NCBI GenBank assembly: GCA_031216915.1
Contig: CM062290.1
Location: forward strand, 378,554,718-378,618,717
Source: Pictodentalium vernedei
Lineage: Eukaryota; Mollusca; Scaphopoda; Dentaliida; Dentaliidae
DNA: 64,000 nucleotides
Direction: 5' to 3'
In this document: positions 23,432 through 34,555 of the stretch, piece after piece
How the letters are laid out: the number at the start of each line of letters is the position of its first letter
Position numbering within the stretch: position 1 is the stretch's first letter
Notes under the pieces: model-generated
What the model was told of the DNA's origin: nothing
The model's input: the letters and a program-made list of their open reading frames with translations, nothing else
Database searches by the model: none
Program-made: the position numbers and the translations under genes

Positions 23432-25155
23432 TATATACGAGAATAATGTTGCTATCTCCTAAATGAAGAAGGGGGTAGTCTCGAAATACCAACAACCTAC
23501 AATTAGTTAGCAATTAGTCATGAGAGATAAATGAATTATTGTATCATAATAGATGGGCTCATGCTACGCATGGTTTTTCGATAGCTGGCATTTCAGTGAT
23601 TTACATTATTATTTAATCTACTCGCGCGAATAAAAAGACAATTCAGTTTCGAGTTACCTCCCTTATATCATAGATCGGTCCGAATTCATAAACTGTTTTA
23701 CCTACTGCAAATACACCTATTTTACGACACAATTGCCTGATTTTAAATAAATAACGCAAATTATCGCCACCAAACATGTCGATGTAGTTCGAAATACATA
23801 GACCTGCCGAGTTTGATATTCATCGAGCCCGCTGAGGAGATAGGGCACGTCACTCACAACAAACAGAATCACTCAAATTATAGCAGAGATATCAATAATG
23901 GAGTGAAATCGTTTTTACAGTTTCAGTGAATGATTGTTATGAGTCTGAACACTCATCCAACGCAAAGACAAGATGACAACATTTGATGTGATATAGAATA
24001 CTGCGATCACAGAGGTGGTATTTTTCGCGATCAGATCGCCATCGGGTGCCGGCACACTTTCACACCAGTTGGTTGAAATTTCACAAATAAAACATTGCGA
24101 AATCAAGACTGAATGACAAAAAAAACAACAACAAATGGAAATAGAATCCAAGTTTCAGTGTTTTCTCAGACAGGTACGATTCAGGTGTGGGACGGGAGAA
24201 AAGAGGAAAGATAATTTCGATCGGATCGCTATACAGTCGAAATTCTCTATCCATTTTTGTGAACACGGTTTTGTATGTTATTCTTCAACAGTTCTAAATA
24301 ATGGTGAGAGTATTGATATATATGATCCTCTTCATGGATTTCCTGGGGCGTTGGGGGGGGGGGGGGGCAGTGATTAAAAGTTCAAATCGACTGATCTGAA
24401 CAGTCTGGAAAGTTGAAAAAATGAAGGAAACTGATTGCCCTACAACGACAGAAGCAGGACGAGCTGATGGAATCTTTAGAGATCCGTCAGAGGCTTATGA
24501 GAAATGATAAATATAGACAATACAAGACGTCAGAAAATACCCATGTCCAAGAGGGGACAGAGTTCACCTACAATTTCAAGACCACGAATGACTTGTTTTC
24601 ACGAGTATCCACCGCAGTGAGCATTCACTCGTCTTGTTATCCCCACTAAACTCGTTTTAGCTGTGTGTAACTCGTGCCGCTTCACCCAGGTAACAGTGCC
24701 CACATCGTTTGAAGACTGTTTGGTACTACATTTCTAACTTTTCCATCTAATGGACCCCCAGATCACCAACTAGCAGATCGGGACCTCCCCTCTCGAGCTC
24801 TACACCGTCGACATGTTCTGCGGCCGCCGTTGCGGTGAGTTGAGCATCCTCTCGAAACAGTCGCTGAACGCGCAGCTTTGTCCGACCCGTGGCGCTGGCC
24901 ATTCCCTAACTCCCAAATTTCAGAAAGCATCACAACCCACCACCAACCCGATGTTGTATAGTAGTTATAATCTTGTCCAACAAGTCCGCAAATAGGATAT
25001 AGACCATAAGCGGCAATCATTACATTTACCGTATTATTCACACCTAATGGCCGTACCTCTGGATACAACACCTGTCGGCATAATAATATAATAACTAGAC
25101 ATCGGACATCCGCGATCACATTTGTCCTCCCTACCCACATATCTCTCATATTATT
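23432..25155. other. Unannotated stretch
   Basis: No gene is confirmed. A G-run lies at about 24348-24367. An open stretch at about 24424-24646 on the plus strand (LIALQRQKQDELMESLEI, then RQRLMRNDKYRQYKT) has coiled-coil-like composition but no convincing splice acceptor. 24770-24900 is more GC-rich than its surroundings without identifiable content. Confidence 0.35.
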
Positions 25156-25626
25156 ATATGACTATGATATTTTTACCCTAAATACCACTACTCTTTGACG
25201 ATTTTATCCAGGCTGTCAGATCACACAAGGTGAGATTTCCCCGGATCAAAAATCCATATCACACTCCCACGGAAATTGCCGAGAATCTCCGCATGAATAA
25301 CGTCGGACTTTTTATCCGTTAAAAATAGACTTCGTAACTGGGGAAGCCGTTGCCGTTGTTTACAAAGTTTCGTCTGCAATTTTTATGTTCGGCTTTCAAG
25401 GGGATAAGTAAATCGAGGTAAGCAAATTAAGTTACTGTTAGTGTGTCAGTCATATAATAAACCTATCATCATAACAGTGTGTTGATCGTAGTATCACGTC
25501 GAGTTGAGGTGGCCAGTTTGCCGGATCACACGAGCTGCCGTAGGCAGCGACTGCGATCCGATAATCTGGTCACCTCAAAGAGACGTGATACTACGACACG
25601 AATCAACACACTGTTATGATAATATG
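25156..25626 (+). mobile_element. Element N, copy 1, with terminal hairpin
   Basis: An approximately 470-bp repeat with a unique arm containing TATTTTTACCCTA, GATCAAAAATCCATATCACAC and CCACGGAAAT. A long hairpin follows, with arms ATAACAGTGTGTTGATCG and CGAATCAACACACTGTTAT, then GTATCACGTCGAGTTGAGGT and its inverse. The second copy lies inverted at 48595-49044. No target duplication is clear and there is no coding sequence. Confidence 0.7.
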
Positions 25627-26033
25627 TATTTCTCATCCTGTTCTTCCATTAGTTTTTCAAGGCGTCTAAGTCTAATCGGCAAGATAAAAGGCATTCTAAA
25701 ATAAATTGCTTCAGGGCCTCCGTTGCTCCTAAGCTGCACATTTGGCACCCTCTTCGCTCGCGTTTCCCCGCCCCCCCCCCCCCCCAACTCCAGTGACCTT
25801 GATCTCATTGAGAACAACAAAGAACCCTTAAAAGATCCATAGTGGCATGTCTCAAAAGCTGGTGCATCGTTTTTGTATAATCCCTGTACAAGCTTTTGGC
25901 CATCACCCCAGCTGTTCAGTTTGTATTGCAATCTCCGAACACCCTCACTGTAATAAAGCTGCTCTCTCTCCAGTCTCCCTTCTAGATTTACAGTTTCAGT
26001 TGAGTAATTCTCTATTAGCTCCATCACCGACAT
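25614..26033 (-). other. Uncharacterised open frame, possibly a coding remnant
   Basis: A 139-codon open frame on the minus strand, beginning MSVMELIENYSTETVNLEGR and ending LEKLMEEQDEKYILS. It contains a poly-G tract read as glycines. Its final codons overlap the edge of element N. I do not recognise a family. Composition (RRLQYKLNSWGDGQK, ILPIRLRRLEKLMEEQ) is protein-like, but a chance frame cannot be excluded. Confidence 0.2.
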
Positions 26034-26139
26034 TGCCCATCCTATCTAAATGTTAGTTAATCCTTTGAAATCAGGAACCCTGATGCTGTTTTCCATCCCA
26101 GTTCCATGTCATCAACTATATTCATTATTTAAGGGTAGG

Positions 26140-26215
26140 CCAATTAATATTTTCAGCGTGCAGCCTTGGGGCCTGCTATACAAATTCACGGAGAAACCAT
26201 CTACTTAATAAATCC
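26140..26215. repeat. Remnant related to palindrome O
   Basis: CAATTAATATTTTCAGCGTGC followed by AGCCTTGGGGCCTGC matches the left half of the hairpin at 49726-49774 with a decayed right half. Confidence 0.4.
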
Positions 26216-26231
26216 AGGTCTTATCACTATC

Positions 26232-26487
26232 TTAACCCTTTACCCAACACAACGGAAAAAAACGGGTAGCGATATTTAAAAAAAATCACCATTTCAATTT
26301 TCATTATTTTTTTTCATTTTTGTGTCAAAACATAGCTTATGACCCTTCATTGGAACGATCTCGATGAGCTCGTTCCAACGAGAGGTCATAATCTATGTTT
26401 TGTCGCAAAAATGAAAACAAAATTAATTATTTAAGAATTTTATTTGAGAGTGTCTTTTTCTGCCTTTCGTGTTAGGTAAAGGGCTAG
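26232..26487 (+). mobile_element. TTAA MITE family B, copy 2
   Basis: TTAA followed by CCCTTTACCCAACAC. The right end reads GTTAGGTAAAGGG followed by CTAG instead of TTAA. The core has AACATAGCTTATGACCC arms and the GAACGATCTCG/CGAGCTCGTTC hairpin with a few arm mismatches. Confidence 0.8.
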
Positions 26488-27055
26488 AATGGAAACACGG
26501 CCCCTCGGATTCAAACGGTTAAACGTCGTTTTATATCAAATGCTGCTGTGGGATTTACCGCATCTATACTATTGACCCAAGTCCCCTTCTGACCTTTTAC
26601 AATGCAGCGGCGTTACTTGACCCGGTTATCGAGAAGACCCCGAAAAAGTGCCAGAAGACTAAATTATTGCAGAAAATTAATGATAGTACAACCGGTAATT
26701 GCGCGCACTTCCACTCTGGATCGAAGGTTACGACGGCTGATTTCCTTATCCGTTGACTTTTTTTCATCACAACATGAATAATTAAAAAAAAAAAAAAATT
26801 CAATGAAACCCAGGATCCCCCAAACCCAACCAACACAAACTTTTTAAATGTCACATCAGTTGAGTGTTGATAATAGACGACATTTTATTCAAAAGTACAC
26901 AATAATATAATTAGGAAATCATTTTTCAGTTACATGTTTTACAACACTCGATGTATACTATATTATTGGGCACCTTGCTAGTTCGGCTGTCCTGGAAGGG
27001 GGGGGGGGGGGGGGTGGGGGACAACAAAGAAGAATATGAAAAGCATGTTGAGACG
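26488..27055. other. Unannotated stretch
   Basis: No gene is recognised. It contains an A-run (about 26785-26799) and a G-run at about 26999-27014. Confidence 0.35.
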
Positions 27056-27567
27056 CAGTGGTGTGGCCACGGGGGGATTAGGGTGGGACGCGTCCCCCTC
27101 AATTTCCTTCAAAGTTGGTCCTCGAAATATGTCCAAAAATGGCAAAAACGTAGGGGGTAAGGTCCATGGGGGTTAGGTTGTATATTTGTCCTAATATCCG
27201 TGTCTGTGAAAAGGTAGACAGTTGTCAATACATGAAAAACCTCAAAATATCCGCTCAGATGCAAGGAGATGGGGATTTTTGAACCCTGGAAGTCACAATT
27301 TTTCTACCACGGGCTCCAGGGCTTCAAAACCCCCCATCGACGACCCTTGGCCGCCCCATATCGGACACATTTATTTCCCTCCAGTGGAAACCCTGATTAT
27401 TGTTGCCTTGGTTATCTAGCTCAAACTTTAGGGACGCAAAATTCTGAGATGTGAAGGCTTGGAAAGCTTTTCCCACACACACCACCCTCACCCCCCTATT
27501 AAATTGGAGCTGAGCCAGGCTCTGCGAGTTTGTCCCCTCCACTTGCTTTGGGCTGGCTACGCCACTG
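27056..27567. mobile_element. hAT-like MITE with 8-bp target duplication
   Basis: Ends CAGTGGTGTGGCCA and TGGCTACGCCACTG are imperfect inverted repeats. Flanks are TTGAGACG (27048-27055) and GTGAGACG (27568-27575), an 8-bp duplication with one mismatch, the size made by hAT transposases. The interior is non-coding, with GGACGCGTCCCCCTCAATTT near the left end and CAAAACCCCCCATCG near the middle. Confidence 0.7.
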
Positions 27568-27575
27568 GTGAGACG

Positions 27576-28143
27576 TCTTCATTCTCGGAATCTGCTTCAT
27601 TTAATGTCTGCCATTCAATACTGCATTCGTAATATGAGGATCAGTAGGAATTGTCTCACTGGAATTGAGAATGATGACGATGGTTTACTAAACAAGAGGC
27701 CCCAGTGGGCCAGAGACACTCCACAGACAATGCCATTTACAAAAGGATTTAATTAGCATCTATGGATAGTTAACACTGCAGAGAAATTATGTTATGTAAT
27801 TATTTATAACTCTGTTGAAGCTACATGTACCACAGATATAATGCCCGGATTCCCCGTAACACAGAATTAGGGAGCCCCGATATTAACCTAGTAGCGCAGT
27901 AAAAGAACAATTGAACCCGGATGGAGAAATTGCCCCCCCCCCCCCCCACCCCCCCCCCCCCAAAAAAAAAGAAGAAAAAAAACCAAAACCGATGTTGATG
28001 TCATTTGACGCAGGAAGCGCTCCGAACTAACATATCCAAAATCCACGGGGGAAATTTTCTATAGACAATTGAAATGGGGGCCTGTTTTTGGACGGAAAAT
28101 GTCAGTTTTGCCGATGATGCCACGTATTCGCGTGGTTTTTGTT
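27576..28143. other. Unannotated stretch with C-run
   Basis: Holds a poly-C tract broken by a single A (27934-27961) followed by an A-run. No gene is recognised. Confidence 0.4.
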
Positions 28144-28330
28144 TTGATTTGTCAGACATTACACACACACATCATTCGTTTTCATTGAGACCTCTGAAAA
28201 TGTTTTTTTTTTTGTTTTACAGGGAATGTATTGACACTCTACCCTACACTTCAAGAATTTTAACCCCAACATCTTCCCCACATCCCACCCTGTATAGTCA
28301 ACTTTATCTAGGCCTTCATGTACCCGACAT
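28144..28330 (+). repeat. Dispersed repeat Z, copy 1
   Basis: Shares TCATTGAGACCTCT, GAATGTATTGACACTC, ACACTTCAAGAATTTTAACC and CCTGTATAGTCAACTTTA with the reverse complement of 36300-36455. The type is unknown. Confidence 0.55.
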
Positions 28331-28526
28331 TACGGTCATACATAGCAGATTATTTTTGGATATTGCTTTTTACCAGTGAAGTGCATTTTTATCTGGTTTT
28401 TGTTAGAGGAGTGAGGGTGTTTTCGTTAGCTTGTTAAAGGAGGTGGAGAATATTGTTTTAAACGCGGCTTAGCAGAATTGTAACTAAAGTCACAATTCAT
28501 AATTGCACGCTTCATGTGTGCGACTC

Positions 28527-28775
28527 TTGACCCTTTACCATACGCAGATGATATCAAAATTTATTATTTTAAATATCATTTTTTAAAATTTTTCAAACAG
28601 TTTCAACAAAACCATATCATGTGACCCCCTCATTGGAACGAGCTCGTCGAGCTCGTTCCAATGAGGGGTCACATGATATGGTTTTGTTGAACTTTTTTGA
28701 AAAAAATATTTTTTCAACTGCTAAATTTGCAAATTGCGCCGGCGGATGCGACCGATTCACTGGGTAAAGGGTTAA
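28527..28775 (+). mobile_element. TTAA MITE family A, copy 3
   Basis: The left flank is TTGA (changed TTAA) and the right flank TTAA; ends CCCTTTACCATACGC and CTGGGTAAAGGG. The hairpin core is intact, with CATTGGAACGAGCTCG. A SINE follows within 90 bp. Confidence 0.85.
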
Positions 28776-28864
28776 AGCAGAATTTGTACTTTTATTGAGA
28801 TTGTTTTCAAAACTTTGTCTTTTGCTTCCTTTTTAAGTGCGTATTAGCGTCTTATAATTTTCAC

Positions 28865-29215
28865 GGTTCTCGTCAGAACACCGAAGTTAAGCAACGTCGA
28901 GCCCGGTTAGTCCTCTGATGGGTGACCGTCTGGACGCTCGTTTTGGACTCCCGCGTTGTGTCCTTGGGCAAGGCACTTAACCCCGATTGTCGTGTACTAA
29001 GGCCTGCTGCACGTCGATGGTGGGCATGTCTTCAACCAATCTAACCCTGCCTGTGCTGCAGTGCGGAGTTACGATGTTGGAGAGCTGGCAGCTGCTCATC
29101 GTTGCTCGGTGGTTTTCTCCGGGTATCCGGCTTCCTCCACCCGTAAAACTGTCATGGTCATGATCAGCTATTGTACATAAGTATGTGACCTTAAACACCA
29201 ATAAATAAATAAATA
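28865..29215 (+). mobile_element. 5S-rRNA-headed SINE
   Basis: The head ACACCGAAGTTAAGCAACGT, then CGAGCCCGGTTAGT and GATGGGTGACCGTCTGG, is clearly 5S-rRNA-derived. The body carries TGTCCTTGGGCAAGGCACTT and GGCATGTCTTCAACCAATC, and ends in CACCAATAAATAAATAAATA. Flanks TATAATTTTCAC (28853-28864) and TATAACTTTCAC (29216-29227) form a 12-bp target duplication with one mismatch. Confidence 0.9.
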
Positions 29216-29670
29216 TATAACTTTCACAATTTGTGTGAACAGTTGCTTCATTTTAATTCGTTTTTAGTTTGGAATTTTCACGTTTATTTATATATTTCTT
29301 TTTTCTTGGTGGATACACCTATTTTGACCTTTCTTTTACCATGACCGGTAATGATACGGGTGCGAATACCAGTGGCTTTTGGGAAGATGATTGTATAATC
29401 TGTAAAGGTGGTATAGTTGTTTCGAAAAAGAACGGTCTGTGGTTGTGCGACAGAAAGTAATGCCAGGCCTTATAAAATTCAGCCGAATTCAAGGGAAGCC
29501 GGATCTCCAAAGTTATATACAGGCATGTTCTGAAATTTGGCCTGTTGGTAGAGTTCTTGTTCACTGCAATTGTCGACAGGACTTTACGAACGAGAAGCGA
29601 GTTCTCTTACCCCAAGCCAACGAGAGTGCAAACCCTTCTCTCAAAAGGTTACGGTCATGTGTATCATCTT

Positions 29671-29920
29671 TTAACCCTTTACCCAACGAAGCGGACACAT
29701 ACCACCCGCGTAATATGCAAATTCAGCAGCTGAAAAAATATTATTTTTCGACAAACCTCAACAAAACCATATCATGTGGCCCCTCTTTGGAACGAGCTCG
29801 TCGAGATCGGTCCAAAGAGGGGTCACATGATAGGGTTTTGTTGACATTTTTTGAAAAAATTTAAAAAATGATATTTAAAATAATAAATTGTGATATCGTA
29901 TGCGTTGGGTAAAGGGTTAA
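29671..29920 (-). mobile_element. TTAA MITE family A, copy 4, inside the CXC-family gene
   Basis: A 250-bp element with TTAA at both ends and GTAATATGCAAATTCAGC near the left, so reversed relative to copy 1. The hairpin core has one changed base per arm. It falls between codons for SCVSSFN and FKEQCFVCG. Coding similarity continues across it. Confidence 0.85.
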
Positions 29921-32758
29921 TTTCAAAGAGCAGTGCTTTGTGTGTGGTTGTTCTGCGACCGTTGAGTCGCGGCACCCAGAAAGAATACGTGTTAGTCCTG
30001 GGAGAAACTTATCATTGCGGGATAAGCTCACAGATCATTACAAGAAAAGAGGAGATGGATTAGCTTCTGAAGTGCAGAATCGTCTCCGTGGCTCTATTGA
30101 CTTGGTGGCTTCTGAGGCTGTTTACCATCTAGAAGATTTACTACAATTTAAACTTCGGAAGGATATTGATCCCAAACCCAGAACTGACAGACTGTCGGGA
30201 AGAAAGTTTCATCAGGACATACTTGGTTTAATATTGTTCGCAAATGTCTTGAAACAGAGCCCAGTGCAGAATTATATATCGTTTCTGAAATACATGCAAA
30301 GATGCAGGATTGTTCCCACGATTTTGATATATACACCACAAAATGGCTAAAAGAAAAGCTACAAGAACGGTGAATCTATTTTATTTGCAGAAGTTGAAGG
30401 CCGGAGTAAAGTCGTTTGCTTTAGAAACGTGGTTAAGTTCACAGTCACTGATAAATGGTACGAGGATAAGACAGATGATTTAGAGGACGAAACAGAACCG
30501 ATGATCATGATAACGGCAAAATGGATAAGAGCACATGTCAGGGAGCATGAGTACAATGCGAAAGTGCATCCGTCTAGTGACGATGTCGCTAGTATCTCGG
30601 AAGGTCAAAAGTGGATCCCATCTCATTTGGAACTGCTACTGAATGTGTTAGTTCCATCGGAACTGAAGCAGACTAGCATTGGTCAGGCAATAGTGCAGTC
30701 TGCTCCGCCTTATTTGATGATTGTTGGCAGGAGTGTTGAGATGGATCATGTGTTTGGATCTAAATGGCTTATAAATGAACTACATACGTTAGGTTTTCAA
30801 TAAGTTATGATGATGTGACAGGGTACAAACAGGCTGTCATTCAGTCTAAAAGTTTAGCTGAATTAATTTCCCCGGCACTTTCACACAATGCCGGGGAAAT
30901 TGACCACAATATTGCTACACTAGATGATAAAGTCACTTTTCGTGGGATGGGTGTCATTGTAGTTCCCACTCCGCCTGGCGATATACCACTAATCTCTAAA
31001 TCGCGAATTGTCAAGCGTCTACAACGCGTGAAAGTGAGTGAACCGACTGAGAGAAGGGGAATTCCAATTGTCCAGTTTTATGGCACTCTAAACAAAGGAT
31101 TATCATTGTTGAAATACAAACCAATGCTTGAGCTGCAAACCCATACGTACTACCGTCTTCACTCAACTCTGACTTACATTGACATACATGATGGCTTTGG
31201 AGGGATAATACAAATGGCAGACCAAGTTGGTCTGACTTTATGCAGCATGTCTCCTCAGATAGCAACTAGAGTAGTTATGTATAATCAGAGGTATTTTTTC
31301 TGCGTATCATCGACCTGCATCCATCTTACCAGACCTGTATTTACTCAACACTTGTCTTTATCAAGGGCAGGTCGGTAGGTTGAATGTAACAACCCCTTGT
31401 TTCACGTTTGATCAGTCACTTTGACGGCTAAAAGCAGTGGATATCATTGCAACCCAAACGATGAACATTGTGTGCAGACTAGTGGGCTTTCAAACTGTGG
31501 TGAGTTTTATGGGCAGCATTGAAACCATGATGAAGGGGTCGGGATTGGAGGAAGCCCTTGAGGTGATATATGGACCGAATGCTGTCACTCATATAATATC
31601 TGGCAAAGCCGTATCACGGACATTACGTGGGCACTTTCTCGTTCAGTCTGCACTGGTCAGTAAGTTAATTGCGGCGGTCGCACCATCTTCAGAAGGCTCG
31701 AACAGGATCAGAACGTCTGCGATGTTGTGAAATGAGGGATCCAGATGGTACTATGTGCCCAACATCTAAAGTATCTGATACATATGTTGGTTCTTTCGAT
31801 GACTCCGTTGATGATAATGGATTTAATAAACTCGACCAAAATGATGTTGACTCTTTGTAAAGTATTCAAGGCGGTACAGGACAAAGCCATACTCGTTTCC
31901 AGGGTTTTCGGGTCAAAGGGACTTCTGAAATTGGACGCGTGTTTAGCAAAATATGAGACACAATTGAGTGAAAAGTAGCGTATTGCAAAAATGTGGTTGT
32001 AGTATGTAGAGTATGTTAGTGTTCTGAAAATGTTCATAATGGGGGAGAGAACGGGTGACCGCAACCTACATCCTGTTGCTGTGATGAAGATGTAGAATCG
32101 TTTTGCAGCTATTTGGCATATTAACTATGCTAAATGTTGTCTGATGTACCCCCCTCGTTATATGAATGTTTTATGGAACATAGTTTCAGGCTGTCCGAAG
32201 TAGTGCTCGATTTTGGGCAGGGCTTTCCACAGATTTGGTCATTGAACAGGTTCTTATGCGATCAATCAAGAGTCGGGGGACACTCCACAGAGGGAGTGGA
32301 ATGACCGATGGCGTGAACCTGTAATGGGTATACAGTATGCACCAATGGGCAGAGATTCATGACTCCATGTGTAGACTAACAGATACAAGACATAATACGA
32401 GTGAGCAACACACTGAGCTAGGAGTTTAAGGACCAGGCGGGATAATGCAGACTTACTCATGATGCAGGATTGGTTCAATGCACATGAACCGTGTGATCAG
32501 GGAGAGAAAAGCCATTATTTCCAAAGAAACAAAATACTGTATTTTGATTGGCTGAGAGGTACGGTGTAACTTGCAATCCACAGTGACTTTTTTTTTACAC
32601 CGTGTTTAACCACGGTGTAAAAACCAGAATATACAAGCGCAAGCTATATGGCTAAAAAAGTACCCATTTTTAATTATTAATTCATACTTTCTGCTCGGTT
32701 ATGTTAGAACAAAAATAAAAATACAGGAAATTAAATATTTTTGTGCAATAAAATATTA

Positions 32759-32818
32759 CAGATATGGATGTCATTGGAACTGGCTCATTGAGCCAGTTCC
32801 AATGACATCCATATTTGT
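32759..32818. repeat. Palindrome V
   Basis: Perfect-looking inverted arms ACAGATATGGATGTCATTGG and its inverse, with inner GAACTGGCTC/GAGCCAGTTC around ATT. It resembles the broken pieces at 22740-23070. Confidence 0.75.
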
Positions 32819-32919
32819 CTGGTTTTATTTAGGAAACTGGCAAAGTACAAATTTGCTGTCATGCCAACAATGTAGGTTAAAGTATTAAGTACACCAAAAT
32901 TCTTGGAAATAAATCCGTT

Positions 32920-33044
32920 ATCCTTGTGTTTTCCAGGGTGTATGGGAATTTACACCGGTTTGGGAACTCATACACCCTTCGCCGAAGGGTGTATGAGTTC
33001 CCAAACCGGTGTAAATTCCCATACACCCTGGAAAAGACAAGGAT
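32920..33044. repeat. 125-bp near-perfect palindrome
   Basis: Arms of about 60 bp, starting ATCCTTGTGTTTTCCAGGGT and ending ACCCTGGAAAAGACAAGGAT, meet at CTTCGCCGAAG. I find only one mismatch. It is either young or maintained by conversion between arms. Confidence 0.85.
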
Positions 33045-34163
33045 AGCTAATAGTATTTATCTTCGGGAGTTGACTGATGAGATGACGGGGTGAACTGTGA
33101 TCAAACAGAGAGCTGGTTCACAAAAAATCTAATTACTTTAGACAACAAAAGTTTTGCCGAGGGTTCAATAAAGAGGACTGACTGCAAAGGTTATCTCTTA
33201 AAATTGATAATCAGAAGGTTCATTTCAACCCTACATGTATTACTTTATTTTCTCGTCTGTTATCCATTGTCCAAAGAGAAGACAATATGGCTGAATACTT
33301 TGCATTTCAGCTCACTCCAATACCTACCTCACTTTTTAAGGACTATACTACGAGAAAACCCAAGAAAACGCATCTGGCACAGGCAGTGACAGAATCTGCT
33401 GAAGTCTGAAACACACAATGCAACCATTTTTGTTGACGGCGGGGCTTTGCTTCACCATAAAATGATCTAAAAAGTCCACATGTGGTGGGATAACAGAACA
33501 ATATGTGACATATGTGAAAGCAGGCATAGAAGTGCGGACATTGCGTTTGATGGCTATGATCAGGATCCATCCACCAAAGGCCATCAGCATCGGAGGAGGG
33601 TTGGAAAGACTTTTGTCGATATCCACTTACATGGAACAATAGAAGCGCACAATAATCAAGATATATTTCTCTCTAACGCAAACAACAAAACACAGTTTAT
33701 AGCCTTTTTAGCAAGACAATCAGTGCCAATAGTGTGTAAACCAGTAAAGGTGATGCTGATATACTGATTGTTAAACACGCCATTCCGATGGCACTGATAT
33801 TCTGATGCTTTTAATATACCACTGAAATTGTGAAACCATGACCGATATCGAATTTCCAGTCTGACGCCAGACGGTCTGAACCGAAAACTAAGACAATATG
33901 GAATATCAGAGACGCCGTGAAGAATGTCAGTAGATTGATAAAAAACACATATTCTGTTTGCTCATGCATGGAGTGGCTGTGACACCACACCTGCCATGCA
34001 TGGGCAAGGGAAAACTAACCTCCTTAAAAGATTAGAAAGTTCAGCAGAAATCCAAGAGACACATCAACTAATACTTGTGATACAGCTGTAACACGTGGTC
34101 ACGCCAGAGTGACTGGTATTAGGCTGTTTACAATTCTATAGTATAGAAAGGCTACAGATTCAA

Positions 34164-34410
34164 GCCTGAAAATAAGCAGACTGTCACCTGCAAAATGAGG
34201 TCCCCAGAGGGTGAATTTGGTGATGCTACCCTGCACAGTAGTGTAGCATCACAAAATGTACCCTCTGTGAACCTCAGTCTGAATCAAGATTTCAAGCCAA
34301 AACAGAAAGATGTACCTAGAGGATAAATTGGCCCACTGTATGGGATAGCATCAGCAAATGCACCATCTGGGGACCTCATTTTGCAAATGACAGGTTGCTT
34401 ATATTCAGGC
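34164..34410. mobile_element. Single-copy inverted-repeat element in the CXC-family gene
   Basis: Ends GCCTGAAAATAAGCA and TGCTTATATTCAGGC, continuing through CTGTCACCTGCAAAATGAGG and its inverse and GTCCCCAGA/TCTGGGGAC, with an internal GTGATGCTACC/GTAGCATCAC hairpin. Length 247 bp. Superfamily unknown. Confidence 0.65.
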
Positions 34411-34448
34411 GTGTACAGGTTCCCTGAACAATTTGAGGTATGTGAATG

Positions 34449-34555
34449 ATGAGGGGTCATAACCTATGTTTTTGAGACAAATAATGAAAATTACGTAGCG
34501 ATTTTTGTGAATAGCGCTGGCCGGTTTTGGCCGTTACGTTGGGGGAAGGGGTTAA
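34449..34555 (-). mobile_element. Half copy of MITE family B
   Basis: Runs from ATGAGGGGTCATAACC through TTTTTGAGACAAATAATG and GCGCTGGCCGGTTTTGGCC to the TTAA at 34552-34555. The hairpin centre and the whole other half are missing. Confidence 0.75.

Larger units (their letters stand above)
32513..33053. mobile_element. 540-bp palindrome-rich insertion in the CXC-family gene
   Basis: Coding similarity stops near 32510 (HEPCDQG-like) and resumes near 33055 (DDGVNCDQTE). In between are a TTTTACACCGTG/CACGGTGTAAAA hairpin (about 32590-32625), palindrome V (32759-32818) and a 125-bp palindrome (32920-33044). Boundaries come from the coding break only. Whether it is one element or several is not clear. 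Confidence 0.55.

Noticed and set aside
24424-24646. Coiled-coil-like exon
   Set aside because: The open frame looks protein-like, but the upstream acceptor is weak and no family is recognised.
28870-28935. 5S rRNA gene
   Set aside because: Only the internal 5S segment is present, it continues into a SINE body with an A/T-rich tail and has a target duplication. The same holds at 4047-4455 and 49932-50334.
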